Part shown: one piece after another, positions 1 through 12,725 of the stretch
Position numbering within the stretch: the first letter of the stretch is position 1
How the letters are laid out: each line of letters opens with the position of its first letter
NCBI RefSeq assembly: GCF_950295315.1
Contig: NW_026647180.1
Coordinates: 1,550,001-1,614,000, forward strand
Direction: 5' to 3'
Length of the DNA stretch: 64,000 nucleotides
Source of the DNA: Erinaceus europaeus
Lineage: Eukaryota; Chordata; Mammalia; Eulipotyphla; Erinaceidae
The notes under the pieces: generated by a model
Database searches by the model: none
Told to the model about the DNA's origin: nothing
What the model saw: only the letters and a program-made list of their open reading frames with translations
Position numbers and translations under genes: made by a program

Positions 1-1837
1 AGCACAAACTACAGCTGCCAAATCATCTACTTCCCTCTTGCTCTTTCTGTCCACCGAGTCCTATTATAAAACTGTAAATCAAAGAAGAAATAGACATAGT
101 GCAGTTCGCTGCACACAGGACAGGCTGAGGCTGGACCAGGGAGATGCAATACGCCAGCCTGCATCTTGGCTGGAGCATCACTAAAACCGCTTCCAATTTG
201 GAGAGGCAAGGGCAGTTTTGGAGAGTGGGCTGCAGGCCTAGTGTTGCTTCTCAGAGTGGGCTAAGACTTAGATGTTCTAAGTGTAACCTTTCTTCACAAA
301 CATAAAATAACAATGCCACTTGTAAGAAGTATGCATGGGCATGGAGGGTTTATCTTCAGTGCTCTGGCATTAATCAACACAGGGCCAGAATTTCTGTACT
401 TTTCTGTCACTGTCATTCTGTCTCTCTGACTGTCTATACTTACCTTCTTCCCTGAACCCTTCGTGGAAGTCAGTCCATGCATCGTGAACTCGGTCTTCCT
501 GTTGTTGAAATTTTCCTTTCTTTGCCCTTAGGATTATTTAGTCTTGTGCATATGGCTTAGTACATAGGGGAACTGAGGAGACAGCGTTCCTGCTGCAGGT
601 AACAGGCATATGTCCATCTCGAGCTGCAGCTGTCCAGGCCCTCTGTGCTTGACTCCCATTATCCAGTGCCCTGTGGCTAACACTCAGCCTAAATGCACCC
701 CTCTTCAATTTCCTGCACTGCATCCTGGTCCTTATTCCATGAGAGCCCAGGTCAAGAGAAGTGAAACTCTACCACACTGGCACACACGTTGTGCTTTCCC
801 TCTATTGGGCTGAATGTAAAGGATCTGTGGTACTGATGGACACACCAGTGTCCAGATTTTCCACGCAAAATGGAAGCTTCCAGGGTTCAGAAAGAGGGTG
901 TTTTGATGGCTGTGAAATGTCTTTTCCAAGTGCCTCCTGGGGTTTCAAATCCTTTTGAAACCTGAAGTTCTTTCTTGTATCTAGGGAATATTCTCACCTC
1001 TGGCCAGATGGCCCTCCCAACTAGGAGCACAGCTATGCTGGGCTCAGGAGGTCTGCCAGACTGCTAGTTCCTGGAGGGATTCCTGAGTATGTCCTCAGGC
1101 CCCAAGTGGTAACAGGTGTTTCCAATTGTCTTTATTTGCAGCAGCCAGGCCCTCAGGTGAGGGGAGGGGCTGTGCTCTCCACTGGAATCTCCTAATTTAG
1201 CCAATGGAGGCATCAATCTTCCTTTTGTCTCTCCATAGCAAGGGCCCAGGGAGTTTGTGCTTCCTACAAGCAGAGCTACGTTGTATGGGACACTCATGCA
1301 TGTCTACTTCTGGGAGTCTCTCTGATTGTGATGTGTGGACACCAGGACACCATGATCAGAGATTGTGAGGCCACAGGAGCAATTGCCTTAGCCGGACCCA
1401 AAGGGTAGGTGTGAGGGGTTGGGTTCATCCACTATTGTTTGGTCAAACACAGTTCCCATCAATCTTGAAACACAGCTCTTTCTGTGGTCTTTCTGGGCTT
1501 GTAATCTGCTGCCCTGAGCAGTGGACTGAGAGTCTGGAGGCTGAGTAGGCAACCAAACGTGACTGGACAGGATCCTGCCCCTGAATTCTGAGGGGTGCCC
1601 CAGCTTACCCCATTGGCAGTGTTTGGATGATAGTGAGTCATGAGATTGAATAGGGAAGTCAGGAGAGGGAGACATGAGAGTCCCTTTGCATATGGATTCT
1701 TGCTTAGCCAGAATCTGGTCTAGCTGGCTTGCCCTGACCAGCTAGGTTCTCTGTACATAATTTGAAGGTGAGGCTGGCTACCTTGCCACCCATACTCTGA
1801 GACTACTATAGGTGAGCTCTGAGCACACACAGACACA

Positions 1838-1861
1838 GACAGACAGACACACACACACACA
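1838..1861 (+). repeat. AC/GACA microsatellite of array A
   Basis: CAGACAGACACACACACACA-type tract just before ATTACTNTCAGGTCTGGTAGTACAG. The same tract recurs at this place in every unit, with variable length (near 6230, 9131, 12040, 14546, 17640, 21215, 22000, 24920, 27810, 30690, 33770 and 37980). Confidence 0.9.
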
Positions 1862-1885
1862 TTACTCTCAGGTCTGGTAGTACAG

Positions 1886-3660
1886 CATATGGTGAAGGCT
1901 GAGGCTGTCTAGGGTCTGTGGGGAAGAGAGCTGCTGCCTTAAAATCTCTACAAGCCAGCTTTGAACCTGTCATCAATGAACACAGTGTAGGAGGTTTTTG
2001 ACTTCTCGTCTCTTTCCAACTCATCTATTTCTCTTCTTGCCTTCTCTTCTCTAACTCTCACATTCTCTCACACACTCTGTCTTCACTCATTGATATTTTA
2101 CTTATATACTTATTTTACTGACAGGCCCAGATATACAAAGAGAGTTACCAGAGCACTGCTGTGCTCTGGCTTGTTTTGTTGGTGATATCACCTAGGCTAC
2201 TGGAGCCACAGCTTTGTAAGTCTCTCTGACACAAGCCATATTCTGTCTCCTCATTTCCATGGCAGTATATCTCAGACATATACATCCATATATATATATC
2301 GCATTTATAGAATTGTCGAACTATGTAATTGATATTTATCAGAATTAACACTTTTATAACAGCTTCCTTTTTTCATTAGTAATTGTCCACCTAGTTGGAG
2401 CAGGATTCAATACAATTATAAATAATAGAACCTTCCAGTAGCATTTCAAATAGGATTTCTATCAGCATCCTTATTGTAAGTATCATAGTACAGAACTTGC
2501 CTCCTTTCTCTAGTGTAAGCTTCAGTACATACGAGTTTCTTTTCATTCTCCTGAAATCTTAATTTCCCTGGACTCTGACGTGTCTCGGAATTTTTGAAGC
2601 AGGCCTCTGTTTCAGCAGAAGGTTTCCATTTTCTGCTGTAATAAGGCCTTCTTGTGCTTTTTGTCTTTATTTTTCATTTTTTTCAAATCCTCCTAGATCA
2701 TCCTCATTTATTTATTTATTTATTTAGTCCTATATTACATGAGGGGTCATTTATTCTGCTTGATAGATTTTTCTCTTATAATTGAAGGGAAGTTTACACT
2801 CAAAATACATTTTGTGTCATAAATACTACAAACATATGGTGAAGGCTGGGGTGGTCTGGGGTCTGTCGACTTGAGACTGCTGCCTTACAATCTCTACAAC
2901 CCCGGTTTGAACCTGTAATGTTTGAACACTGTGGGAGGTTTTTGACTTCTGGTCTCTTTCCCACTCTTCTATTTCTCTTCTTGCCTTCTCTGTCTCTGAA
3001 TCTCACAGGCTCTCACTCACTCTGTCTGCACTCATTAATATTTTACTTATATACTTATTTTACTGACAGGCCCTGATATACAGAGAGTCACCAGGGCACT
3101 GCTGAGCTCTGGCTTGTTTTGTTGGCGATTACACCTAGATTTCTGGAGCCTCAGCTTTGTAAGTCTCTCTGGCACAAGCCATACTCTGTCTCCTCATAGA
3201 CATGCCAGTATCCTTCAGAGTTAATAATAAAGATACACATACATATATGTACATATATATATCAGTCATTTTTAGAATTGTTGATCTTTTTATTTGATCT
3301 TAAGGCAGAATTATCACATTTATAACATCCTCCTTATTCATAAATAATTGGTCACATAGTTGGAGCAGGATTCACTACAATTATAAATTATAAACCTTCC
3401 AGGAAAATTTCCAATAGACTTTCTATCAGTATCCTTATTGTAATTATCATAGAACAGAACATGCCTCCATTTTCTAGTGTAAGCTTCAATACGTATGCCT
3501 TTCTTTTCATTCTCAGGAATTCTTAATTTGCCTGGACCCTGAAGTGTCAGGGAATTTTCGAAGCAGCCCTCTGTTTCTCAGCAGACATTTTCTATATTTC
3601 TGCTGTAATCAGGTCTTCCTGTAGTTTTTGATTTTCTTTTTTTTTTCATGTTTTAATTTC
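1886..3660 (+). repeat. AT-rich 0.95-kb subrepeats, unit 1
   Basis: Two tandem copies begin at CATATGGTGAAGGCTG (1886 and 2833, 947 bp apart). Each holds a SINE-like block (near 2100-2250 and 3060-3205), a TA-rich stretch and an AT-rich tail with poly-T. The second copy is interrupted by the L1 at about 3660. The same subrepeat is amplified in unit 6. Confidence 0.8.
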
Positions 3661-4572
3661 TTTTATTTTTAAATATATTTTTTTTTATTTTTTTAAATTT
3701 TTTATTTAAGAAAGGATTAGTGAACAAAAGCATAAGGTAGGAGGGGTACAATTCCACACAATTCCCAACACCCAATCCCCATAACCCACCCCCTCCCCTG
3801 ATAGCTTTCCCATTCTCTATCCCTCTGGGAGCATGGACCCAGGGTCATTGAGGGATGCAGAAGATAGAAGGTCTGGCTTCTGTAATTGCTTCCCCGCTGA
3901 ACATGGGCGTTGACTGGTCGGTCCATACCCCCAGTCTGCCTCTCTCTTTCCCTAGTAGGGTGTGACTCTGGGGAAGCTGAGCTCCAGGACACATTGGTGG
4001 GGTCTTCAATCCAGGGAAGCCTAGCCAGCATCCTGGTGGCATCTGGAACCTGGTGATTGAAAACAGAGTTAACATATGAAGCCAAACAATTTGTTGAGCA
4101 ATCATGGATCCCAAGCTTGGAATAGTGGAGAGGAAGTGTTAGGGAGGTACTCACTGCAAACTCTAGTGTAGTCCTGCTTTAAGGTATATATTTTGCAGTA
4201 GTTTATGGATACGTGTGCACATAAGCTCTCTCTCACAGAAACTGGTGTATATCTAGGTTATGGGACTTTGTTAGAAAGTGAACTACCTGAGATGAAATTA
4301 GAGTGTACTATTAAAGGAAAGGTCTCACCCGAGTAATGAAGTTGAAGGGTTGTCATTCCACACGTGAAGTCTCTGGATACATTCTGAGGTGAAGCATGTT
4401 GAGGTAGCAATCGTTGCTTTGGTTAGGTTGTGATCGGCAGATGCAATGTTATTTGGTTTGGATTGGGAGATGCATACGGGAAAGTGGGCCCTATCCAAGG
4501 GTTCCAGGACTGGGGGAAGTAGGGGCTCTATAGTGAAGATGTGAGGTTCCTGCTGTCTTAGGGTTCAAAAAG
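3660..4572 (-). mobile_element. L1 3' end (5'-truncated), antisense
   Basis: A poly-T-rich start and then the reverse complement of an L1 3' UTR, recognised by near identity of 3712-4190 to the 3' end of the L1 at 42225-45174 (blocks such as GAAAGGATTAGTGAACAAAA and CTGGTCGGTCCATAC). The remainder to 4572 is further L1-like 3' sequence, at lower certainty. Array sequence resumes at 4573 about 150 bp further along the unit, so the insertion came with a small deletion or a later rearrangement. No coding sequence remains. Confidence 0.8.
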
Positions 4573-4730
4573 AGATTGCCTTACAATCTCTACAAGCCAC
4601 GTTTGAACCTGTCATCAATGAACACAGTGTAGGAGGTTTTTGAATTCTGGTCTCTTTCCAACTCATCTATTTCTCTTCTTGCCTTCTCTGTCCCTAACTT
4701 ACACATGCTCTCACACACTCTGTCTTCACT

Positions 4731-5060
4731 CATGGTATTCAAGGCTGCTGGCCTATCACTGACTAGAGGCCCTGACCCTCCTGGGGGTGTCCAAGCACAC
4801 TGGCCAATCAGATTGCTGGCAGGGGTTCTGGGCATGGCCTAGGCCTCTGGCCTATCAGAGCCTGGCTGGCGCCCTGTGTGCGGGCCTTCTGAAGGAAGCA
4901 TGCCAATGGGAGCTCAGAGCTGGCCTTAAAAGGCTGGGCTTCTTCCAGGAAGTGCGAAGCAGGGTTCAGCCCAGGGCCCTGGCTTGCAGAAGCTGTCCAG
5001 TGCGCATGTGTATATCTCCGTTGGTGCCTGTGCCTCTGTGGATGTGTGCGTGTGTGTGAC
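4731..5060 (+). promoter_or_regulatory. GC-rich promoter-like cassette, unit 1
   Basis: A GC-rich block with CCAAT motifs (GGCCAATCAG near 4801; GCCAATGGGAGC near 4901) and a TATA-like TTAAAAGG at 4926-4933, followed by GT-rich transcribed-like sequence. The same cassette lies in units 5, 9 and 10 and nowhere else in the array. It may be an old LTR or a captured promoter. Function is inference only. Confidence 0.4.
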
Positions 5061-5717
5061 TGTGAGAGTGTGTGTTTGTGTATGTGTGTGAGGGAGGGAG
5101 GGAGAGAGAGAGAAAACAACAGAATCACTGTGGCACAGGTGATTTTGTGCAAAGCACTTGGCACATTCTGATTTACAGCTCAATATGACAGCATTATAGC
5201 TCTCCTTGGCCATTGGCCACTTTTCTTCTTTTCAGATGTGAAGACACTGAAGAGGGAGTGGTTTTTGCCCTGAGGCTTGCACTGGAAACTAGCAGCTGCC
5301 CTGTGTGTGTTGCCAGACTAGGAAACTTGTGAGCCTGTCCATGTGGAGTGTCTCGTGGATGAGTTCCTACTCGAGACTTTTTTGTTCAGTCCCGTTGGAG
5401 CTGCATATAGCTAATGATTTGGAGATTTTACTCCTTTGGACAATTCTTTTCCTGATGCACAGTTTCTATCCAGGTTTTAGCAATCAATTTTCTGAATGTC
5501 ATATCGAATCCATTGTAGAAAATGACTACATCAGTATCTCGCTCTCTCTATATATAAATGTAACATGTAGAGGTCTGAAAATATTTTTTAGCTAGAGACC
5601 TGTGCAACTCTGGATTAGGGTAGTAATGCGGAAACCCCTGGCCCTTCTGAGCCACAGTCATGAGATACATCTCACAGAGCCATTCGTATACCTCTTATCA
5701 CTCTAAAAATCTCTCTC

Positions 5718-7103
5718 AGCACAAACTACAGCTGCCAAATCATCTACCTCCCTCTTGCTCATTTTGTCCAGCAAGTCCTATCCCAAAACTATAAATCAAA
5801 GAAGAAATAGACATAGTGCAGTTCCCGGCACACAGGACAGGCTGAGGCTGGACCAAGGAGATGCAATACATCAGCCTACATCTTAGCTGGAGCATCACTA
5901 AGACTACTTCTAATTTGGAGAGGCAAGGGCAGTTTGGGAGAGTGGGCTGCAGGCCAAGTGTTGCGTCTCAGAATGGGCTAAGATCTAGATGTTCTAAGTG
6001 TTACTTTCCTCACAAACATAAAATAGAAATGTCACTTGTAAGAAGTTTGCATGAACATGGAGCGTTTGTCTTCAGTGCTCTGGCACTGTTCACACAGGGC
6101 CAGAATTTCATTCCTTTTCTGGCTTGCCCTGAGCACCTAGGTTCTCTGTACATAAGTGGCAGGTGAGGCTGGCTACCTTGCCACCCATGCTCTGAGACTA
6201 CTATAGTTGAGTACTGACCACACACAGACACACAAAGACAGACACACACACACACATTACTGTCAGGTCTGGTAGTACAGCATATGGTGAAGGCTGGGGC
6301 TGTCTGGGTCTGTGGGCATGAGAGCTGCTGCCTAACAATCTCTACAAGCCAGGTTTGAACCTGTCATCAATGAACACAGTGTAGGAGGTTTTTGATTTCT
6401 GGTCTCTTTCCAACTCATCTATTTCTCTTCTCACCTTCTCTGTCTCTAACTCTCACATGCTCTCACACACTCTGTCTTCAATCATTAATATTTTACTTAT
6501 ATAATTATTTTACTGACAGGCCCAGATATACAAAGAGATTTACCAGAGCACTGCTGAGCTCTGGCTTGTTGTGTTGGCGATTTCACCTAGGCTACTGGAG
6601 CCTCAGTTTGTAAGACTTTCTGACACAAGCCATATTCTGTCTCCTCATTTACATGACAGTATCACTGACAGTTTATAATAAAGTGATTTTTTTGCAAAAC
6701 ACTTGGTACATTCTGATTTACAGATCAATATTAACACCATTGTAGCTGTCTTTGGCCCTTGGTCACTTTTCTTCTTTTCAGATGTAAAAACACTGAAGAG
6801 GGAGAGGTTTTTGCCCTGAGGCTTGCACTGGGAACTACCAGATGCACTGTGTCTGTTGCCAGACTAGGAAACTTGTGGTGCCTGTCCATGTGGAGAGTCT
6901 CCTTGATGAGTTCCTTCTCAAGACTTTTTCGCTCTGTCCCGTTGGAGCTGCATATACCTAATGATTTTGAGATTTTACTCCTTTGGACAATTATTTTCCT
7001 GATGCACAGTTTCTATCCAGGTTTTAGCAATCAATTTTCTGAATGTCATATCGAATCCATTGTAGAAAATGACTACATCAGTCTCTCTCTCTCTCTCTCT
7101 ATA

Positions 7104-7156
<53 letters not shown>

Positions 7157-7312
7157 GTAACATGTAGAGATCTGAAAATATTTTTTAGCTAGATACCTTC
7201 ACAGCTGTGGATTATATTAGTAATGAGGATACACCTGGCCCTTCTGAGCCACAGTCATGAGAGACATCTAACAGAGCCATTCGTATGCCTCTTATCACTA
7301 CAAATCTCTCTC
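5718..7312 (+). repeat. Array A unit 2 (deleted)
   Basis: At 1.6 kb this unit has lost its middle. Sequence passes at about 6121 from the block ending CAGAATTTCATTCCTTTTCT directly to GGCTTGCCCTGAGCACCTAG, which are about 1.5 kb apart in complete units. Confidence 0.85.
7082..7157 (+). repeat. (CT)n(AC)n(AT)n compound microsatellite
   Basis: CT, then AC, then AT dinucleotide runs in series, just before TGTAACATGTAGAG. Long peptides rich in TH or IY read across such tracts are artefacts. Confidence 0.95.
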
Positions 7313-8992
7313 AGCACAAACTACCACTGCCAAATCATCTATTTCCCTCTTGCTCTTTTTGTCCACCGACTACTATCCCAAAACTATAAATCAAAGAAGA
7401 AATAGAAATAGTGCAGTTCCCTGTACACAGGACAGTTGAGGCTGGACCAGGGAGATGCAATACGCCAGCCTGCATCTTGGCTGGAGCATCACTAAGACTA
7501 CTTCCAAATTGGAGAGGCGAGGGCAGTTTTGGAGAGTGGGCTGCAGGCCAAGTGATGCTTCTCAGAGTGGGCTAAGATATAGAGGTTCTAAGTGTAAACT
7601 TTCCTCACAAACATAAAATAACAATGCCACTTGTTAGAAGTATGCATGGGCATGGAGGGTTTGTCTTTAGTGCTCTGGCACTGATGAACACATGGCCATA
7701 ATTTCAGTCCTTTTCTGTCTCTGTCATCCTGTCTCTCTTACTGTCTCTACGTGCCTTATCACTGGGCCCCTATGGAAGTCAGTGCATGCATTGTGAACTA
7801 GGACTTCCTGGTGTTGAAATTTTCCTTTCTTTGCCCTTTGGATTATTCAGTCTCCTGCATATGGCGTAGTACATTGGGGAACTGAGGAGACAGCGATCCT
7901 GCTGCAGTTAACAGGCATATGTCCATCTCCAGCTGCAGCTGTCCAGGCCTCTGTGCTTGACTCCCATTCTCCAGGGCCCTGAGGCTGACACTCAGCCTAA
8001 ATGCAGCCCTCCTCAATTTCCTGCACCGCATCCTTGTCCTTATTCCATGAGAGCCCAGGTCAAGAGAAGTTAAACTCTATTCCCCTGGCACACACATTGT
8101 GCTTTACCTCTATTGGGCTGAATATAAAGGATATGTGGTACTGATCGCCACACCAGTCTCCAGATTTTCCACGCAAAAAGGAAGCCTCCAGGGTTCAGAA
8201 AGAGGGTTTTTTGATGTCTGTGAATGTCTTTTCCAAGTGCCTCATGGGGTTTCAAATCCTTTTGAAACCTGAAGTTCTTTCTTGTATCTAGGGAATATTC
8301 TCACCTCTGGCCAGAATGCCCTCACAACTGCGAGCACAGCTATCTTGGGGTCAGGAGGTATGCCAGCCTGCTAGCTCCTGGAGGGATTCCTGAGTATGTC
8401 CTCAGGTCCCAAGTGGCAACATGTGTTTCCAATTGTCTTTATTAGCAGCAGCCAGGCCCTCAGGAGAGGGGTAGGGCTGTGATCTCCACTGGAAACTCCT
8501 AATTCAGCCAATGGAGGCATCCATCTTCCTTTTGTCTCTCCATAGCAAGGGCACAGGGAGTTTGTGATTCCTGCAAGCAGAGAGACTTTATATGGGACAC
8601 TCATGCATGCCTACTTCTGGGAATCTCTCTGAGTGTGATGTGTGGACACCAGGACACTGTGATCAGGGATTGTGAGGCCACAGGAGCAATTGCCTTAGCA
8701 GGAGCCAAAGGGGATGTGTAAGGGGCCGGGTTCATCCACTATTGTTTGGGCAAAAACAGTTCCCATCTATGTTGAGACACTGCTCTTTCTGGGTTCTTTC
8801 TGGGCTTGTAATCTACTGTCCACTGAGAAGTGGACTGGGAGCCTGGAGGCTGAGTATGCAGCCAAACGTGACTGGACAGGTTCATGCCCCTGAATTCTGA
8901 GGGTGCCCCAGCTTCCCCCGTTGGCAGTGTTTGGATGATAGTGTGACATGAGATTGAATCGGGAACTCAGGAGAGCAAGACATGAGAGTCCC

Positions 8993-9005
8993 TGTGCATA
9001 TGCAT
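8993..9005. promoter_or_regulatory. POU-type palindromic octamer motif in unit 3
   Basis: TGTGCATATGCAT is one base away from TTTGCATATGCAT, which occurs at 17491-17503, 24776-24788 and 27664-27676. ATGCATATGCAT-like palindromes bind POU-factor (Oct) dimers. In other units it has decayed to CATGTGCATTC or CATATACATTC. Whether it binds anything is unknown. Confidence 0.3.
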
Positions 9006-9130
9006 TCTTGCTTAGCCAGAATCTGGGCTAGCTGGATTTCCCTAACCAGCTAGGTACTCTGTACATAAGTTGCAGGTGAAGCTGGCTACCTTTCCACCCA
9101 TGCCCTTAGACTACTATAGGTGAATTCTGA

Positions 9131-9143
9131 GCACACACAGACA

Positions 9144-9190
<47 letters not shown>
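9131..9190 (+). repeat. (AC)n microsatellite
   Basis: Long, nearly pure AC run within the unit 3 GACA/AC tract. Confidence 0.95.
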
Positions 9191-10013
9191 TACTGTCAGG
9201 TGTGGTAGTACAGCATATGGTGAAGGCTGGGGCTGTCTGGGGTCTGTGGGCATGAGAGCTGCTGCCTTACAATCTCTACAAGCCACGTTTGAACCTGTCA
9301 TCAATGAACACACTGTAGGAGGTTTTTGAATTCTGGTCTCTTTCCAACTCATCTATTTGTCTTCTTGCCTTCTCTGTCTCTAACTCTCATATGCTCTCAC
9401 ACACTCTGTCTTCAATCATTAATATTTTACTTATATACTTTTTTTACTGACAGGCCTAGATACACAAAGAGAGTTACCAGAGCACTGCTGAGCTCTGGCT
9501 TGTTGTGTTGGCGATTTCACCTAGGCTACTGGAGCCTCAGTTTGAAAGTCCTTCTGACAGAAGCCATATTCTGTCTCCTCATTTCCATGCCAGTATCACT
9601 CAGAGATTATAATAAAGTGATTTTTTGCAAAACACTTGGTACATTCTGATTTACAGCTCAATATTGACACCATAGTACCTCTTTTGGCCCTTGGTCACTT
9701 TTCTTCTTTTCAGATGTAAAAACACTGAAGAGGGAGAGGTTTTTGACCTGAGGCTTGCACTGGGAACTACCAGATGCACTGTGTCTGTTGCCAGACTAGG
9801 AAACTTGTGGTGCCTGTCCATGTGGAGAGTCTCCTTGATGAGTTCCTTCTAAAGCCTTTTTCCCTCTGTCCCATTGGAGCTGCACATACCTAATGATTTT
9901 GAGATTTTACTCCTTTGGACAATTCTTTTCCTGCTGCACAGTTTCTCTCCAAGTTTTAGCAATCAATTGTCTGAATGTCATATCAAATCCATTGTAGAAA
10001 ATGACTACATCAG

Positions 10014-10072
10014 TGTCTCGCTCTCTCTCTCTCTCTGTCTCTCTCTCTCTCTCTATATATATATGTATGTAA
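10014..10072 (+). repeat. (CT)n(TA)n microsatellite
   Basis: CT-rich run then TATATATATGTATG, the standard unit-end tract of array A. Confidence 0.9.
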
Positions 10073-10226
10073 CATGTAGAGATCTGAAAATATTTTTTAG
10101 CTAGAGACCTGCACAGCTCTGGATTAGGGTAGTAATGTGGATACACCTGGCCCTTCTGAGCCACAGTCATGAGAGACATCTCACAGAGCCATTCGTATAC
10201 CTCTTATCACTCTACAAATCTCTCTC

Positions 10227-12725
10227 AGCACAAACTACAGCTGCCAAATCATCTACTTCCCTCTTGCTCTTTTTGTCCACCGAGTCCCATCCCAAAACTA
10301 TAAATCAAAGAAGAAATAGACATAGTGCAGTTCCGTGCACACAGGACAGTCTGACGCTTGGCCAGGGAGATGCAATACGCCAGCCTGCATCTTGGCTGGA
10401 GCATCACTAAGACTACTTCCAAATTGGTGACGCAAGGGCAGTTTGGAAGAGTGGGCTGCAGGCCAAGTGTTGCTTCTCAGAGTGGGCTAAGACCTAGATG
10501 TTCTAAGTGTAACCTTTCCTCACAAACATAAAATAACAATGCCTCTTGTAACAAGTATGCATGGGCATGGAGGTTTTCTCTTCAGTGCTCTGGCACTGAT
10601 CAACACAGTGCCTGAATTTCAGTCCTTTTCTATCACTGTCATTTGGTCTGTCTGACTGTCTCTACATGCCTTCTTCACTGGGCCCTTATTGGTTGTCATG
10701 CAGATCTTGGACTTCCTGGTGTTGAAATTTTCCTTTCTTTGCCCTTTGGATTATTTAGTCTCCTGCATATGGCATAGTACATTGGGGAACTGAGGAGACA
10801 GCGATCCTGCTGCAGGTAACAGGCATATGTCCATCTGCATCTGCAGCTGTCCAGGCACTCTGTGCTTGACTCCCATTCTCCAGGGCCCTGAGGCTGACAC
10901 TCAGCCTAAATGCAGCACTCCTCAATTTCCAGCACCGCATCCTTGTCCTTATTCCATGTGAAATCCAGGTCAAGAGAAGTGAAACTCTATCCCCCTCGCA
11001 CACACATTGTGCTTTCCCTCTATTAAGCCGAATGTAAAGGATCTGTGGTACTGATGGCCACACCAGTGTCCAGATTTTCCACGCAAAACTGAAGCTTCCA
11101 GGGATCTGAAAGAGGGTGTTTTGATGGCTGTGAAATGTCTTTTCCAAGTGCCTCATGGGGTTTACAAATCCTTTTGAAACCTGAAGTTCTTTCTTTTATC
11201 TAGGGAATATTCTCACCTCTGGCCAGAAGGGCCACCCTACTAGAAGCACAGCTATCCTGGGGTCAGGAGGTCTGCCTCTGCTAGCTCCTGGAGGGATTCC
11301 TGAGTATGTCCTCAGTGCCCAAGTGGTAACAGCTGTTTCCAATTGCCTTTATTAGCAGCAGCCAGGCCCTCAGGTGAGGGCCAGTGCTGTGATCTCCAGT
11401 GGAAGCTCCGAATTCAGCCAATGGAGGCATCCATCTTTCTTTTGTCTGTCCATAGCAAGGGCCCAGGGAGTTTGTGCTTCCTGCAAGCAGAGCAACTTTG
11501 TATGGGACACTGATGCATGCCTACTTCTGGGAATCTCTCTGAGTGTGATGTGTGGACACCAGGACACCATGATCAGGGATGTGAGGCCACAGGAGCAATT
11601 GCATCAGCTGGACCCAAAGGGTTTGTGTAAGGGACCAGGTTCATCAACTATTGTTTGGTCGAACACACTTCCCATCTATGTTGAAACACAGCTCTTTCTA
11701 GGTACTTTCTGTGCTTGTAATCTGCTGCCCTGAGCAGTGGACTGAGAGCCTGGAGGTTGAGTAGGCAGCCAAATGTGACTGCACAGGCTCATGCCCTTGA
11801 TTCTGAGGGGTTCCCCAGCTTCCCCTGTTGGCAGTGTTTGGATGATAGATAGTGAGGCATGGGATTGAATAGGGAACTCAGGAGATTTAGACATGAGAGT
11901 CCCTTTGCATATACATTCTTGCTTAGCCAGAATCTGGGCTAGCTGGCTTATCCTGACCAGCTAGGTTTTCTGTTAATAAGTTGCAGCTGAGGCTAGCTAC
12001 CTTCCACCCATGCTCTGACTACTACAGGTAAGCTCTGAGCACACACAGACACACAAAGTCAGACAGACAGCAGACACACACAAACACACACACACATTAC
12101 TGTCAAGTCTGGTAGTACAGCATATGGTGAAGGCTGGGGCTGTCTGGGGTCTGTGGGCATGAGAGCTGCTGCCTTACAATCTCTACAAGCCAGGTTTGAT
12201 CCTTTCATCAATGAACACAGTGTAGGAGGTTTTTGAATTCTGAGACACTGAAGAGGGAGAGGTTTTTGTCCTGAGGCTTGCACTGGGAACTAGCAGCTGC
12301 CCTGTGTGTGTTGCCAGACTAGGAAACTTGTGGTGCCTGTCCATGTGGAGAGTCTCCTGGATGAGTTCCTTGTCAAGCCTTTTTCAATCTGTACTGATGG
12401 AGCTGCATATTGCTAATGATTTGGAGATTTTACTCATTTGAACAATTCTTTTCCTGATGCACAGTATCTCTCCAGGTTTTAGCAATCATTTGTCTGAATG
12501 TCATATCGAATCCATTTTAGAAAATGACTACATCAGTGTCTCTCTCTCTCTCTCTGTCTCTCTCTATATATATGTAACATGTAGAGGTCTGAAAATATTT
12601 TTTGGCTTTAGACCTGCACAGCTCTGGATTAGGGTAGTAAAGTGGATACACCTGGCCATTCTGAGCCACAGTCATGTGAAACATATCACAGAGCCATATC
12701 TTTTATCACTCTACAAATCTCTCTC
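10227..12725 (+). repeat. Array A unit 4 (deleted)
   Basis: 2.5 kb. At about 12242 the sequence passes from TTTTTGAATTCTG directly to AGACACTGAAGAGG. The SINE-like block and the sequence after it, present in units 3 and 7, are missing. Confidence 0.85.

Larger units (their letters stand above)
1..5717 (+). repeat. Array A unit 1 (expanded)
   Basis: The unit body is ordinary up to about 1885. It is followed by two copies of the 0.95-kb AT-rich subrepeat (1886-2832, 2833-about 3660), an L1 3' end (about 3660-4572), a GC-rich promoter-like cassette (4731-5060) and the closing block up to the TA-rich tract near 5560. The extra length over 3 kb is explained by the subrepeat and the L1. Confidence 0.85.
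7313..10226 (+). repeat. Array A unit 3
   Basis: A complete unit of 2914 bp without large insertion. It carries a long AC tract (9131-9190) and a SINE-like block near 9450-9580. Confidence 0.85.

Noticed and set aside
3717..4154. 145-codon minus-strand ORF, also seen near 42256-42694
   Set aside because: Lies in the L1 3' UTR, past the end of ORF2. It is repeated only because the L1 sequence is.
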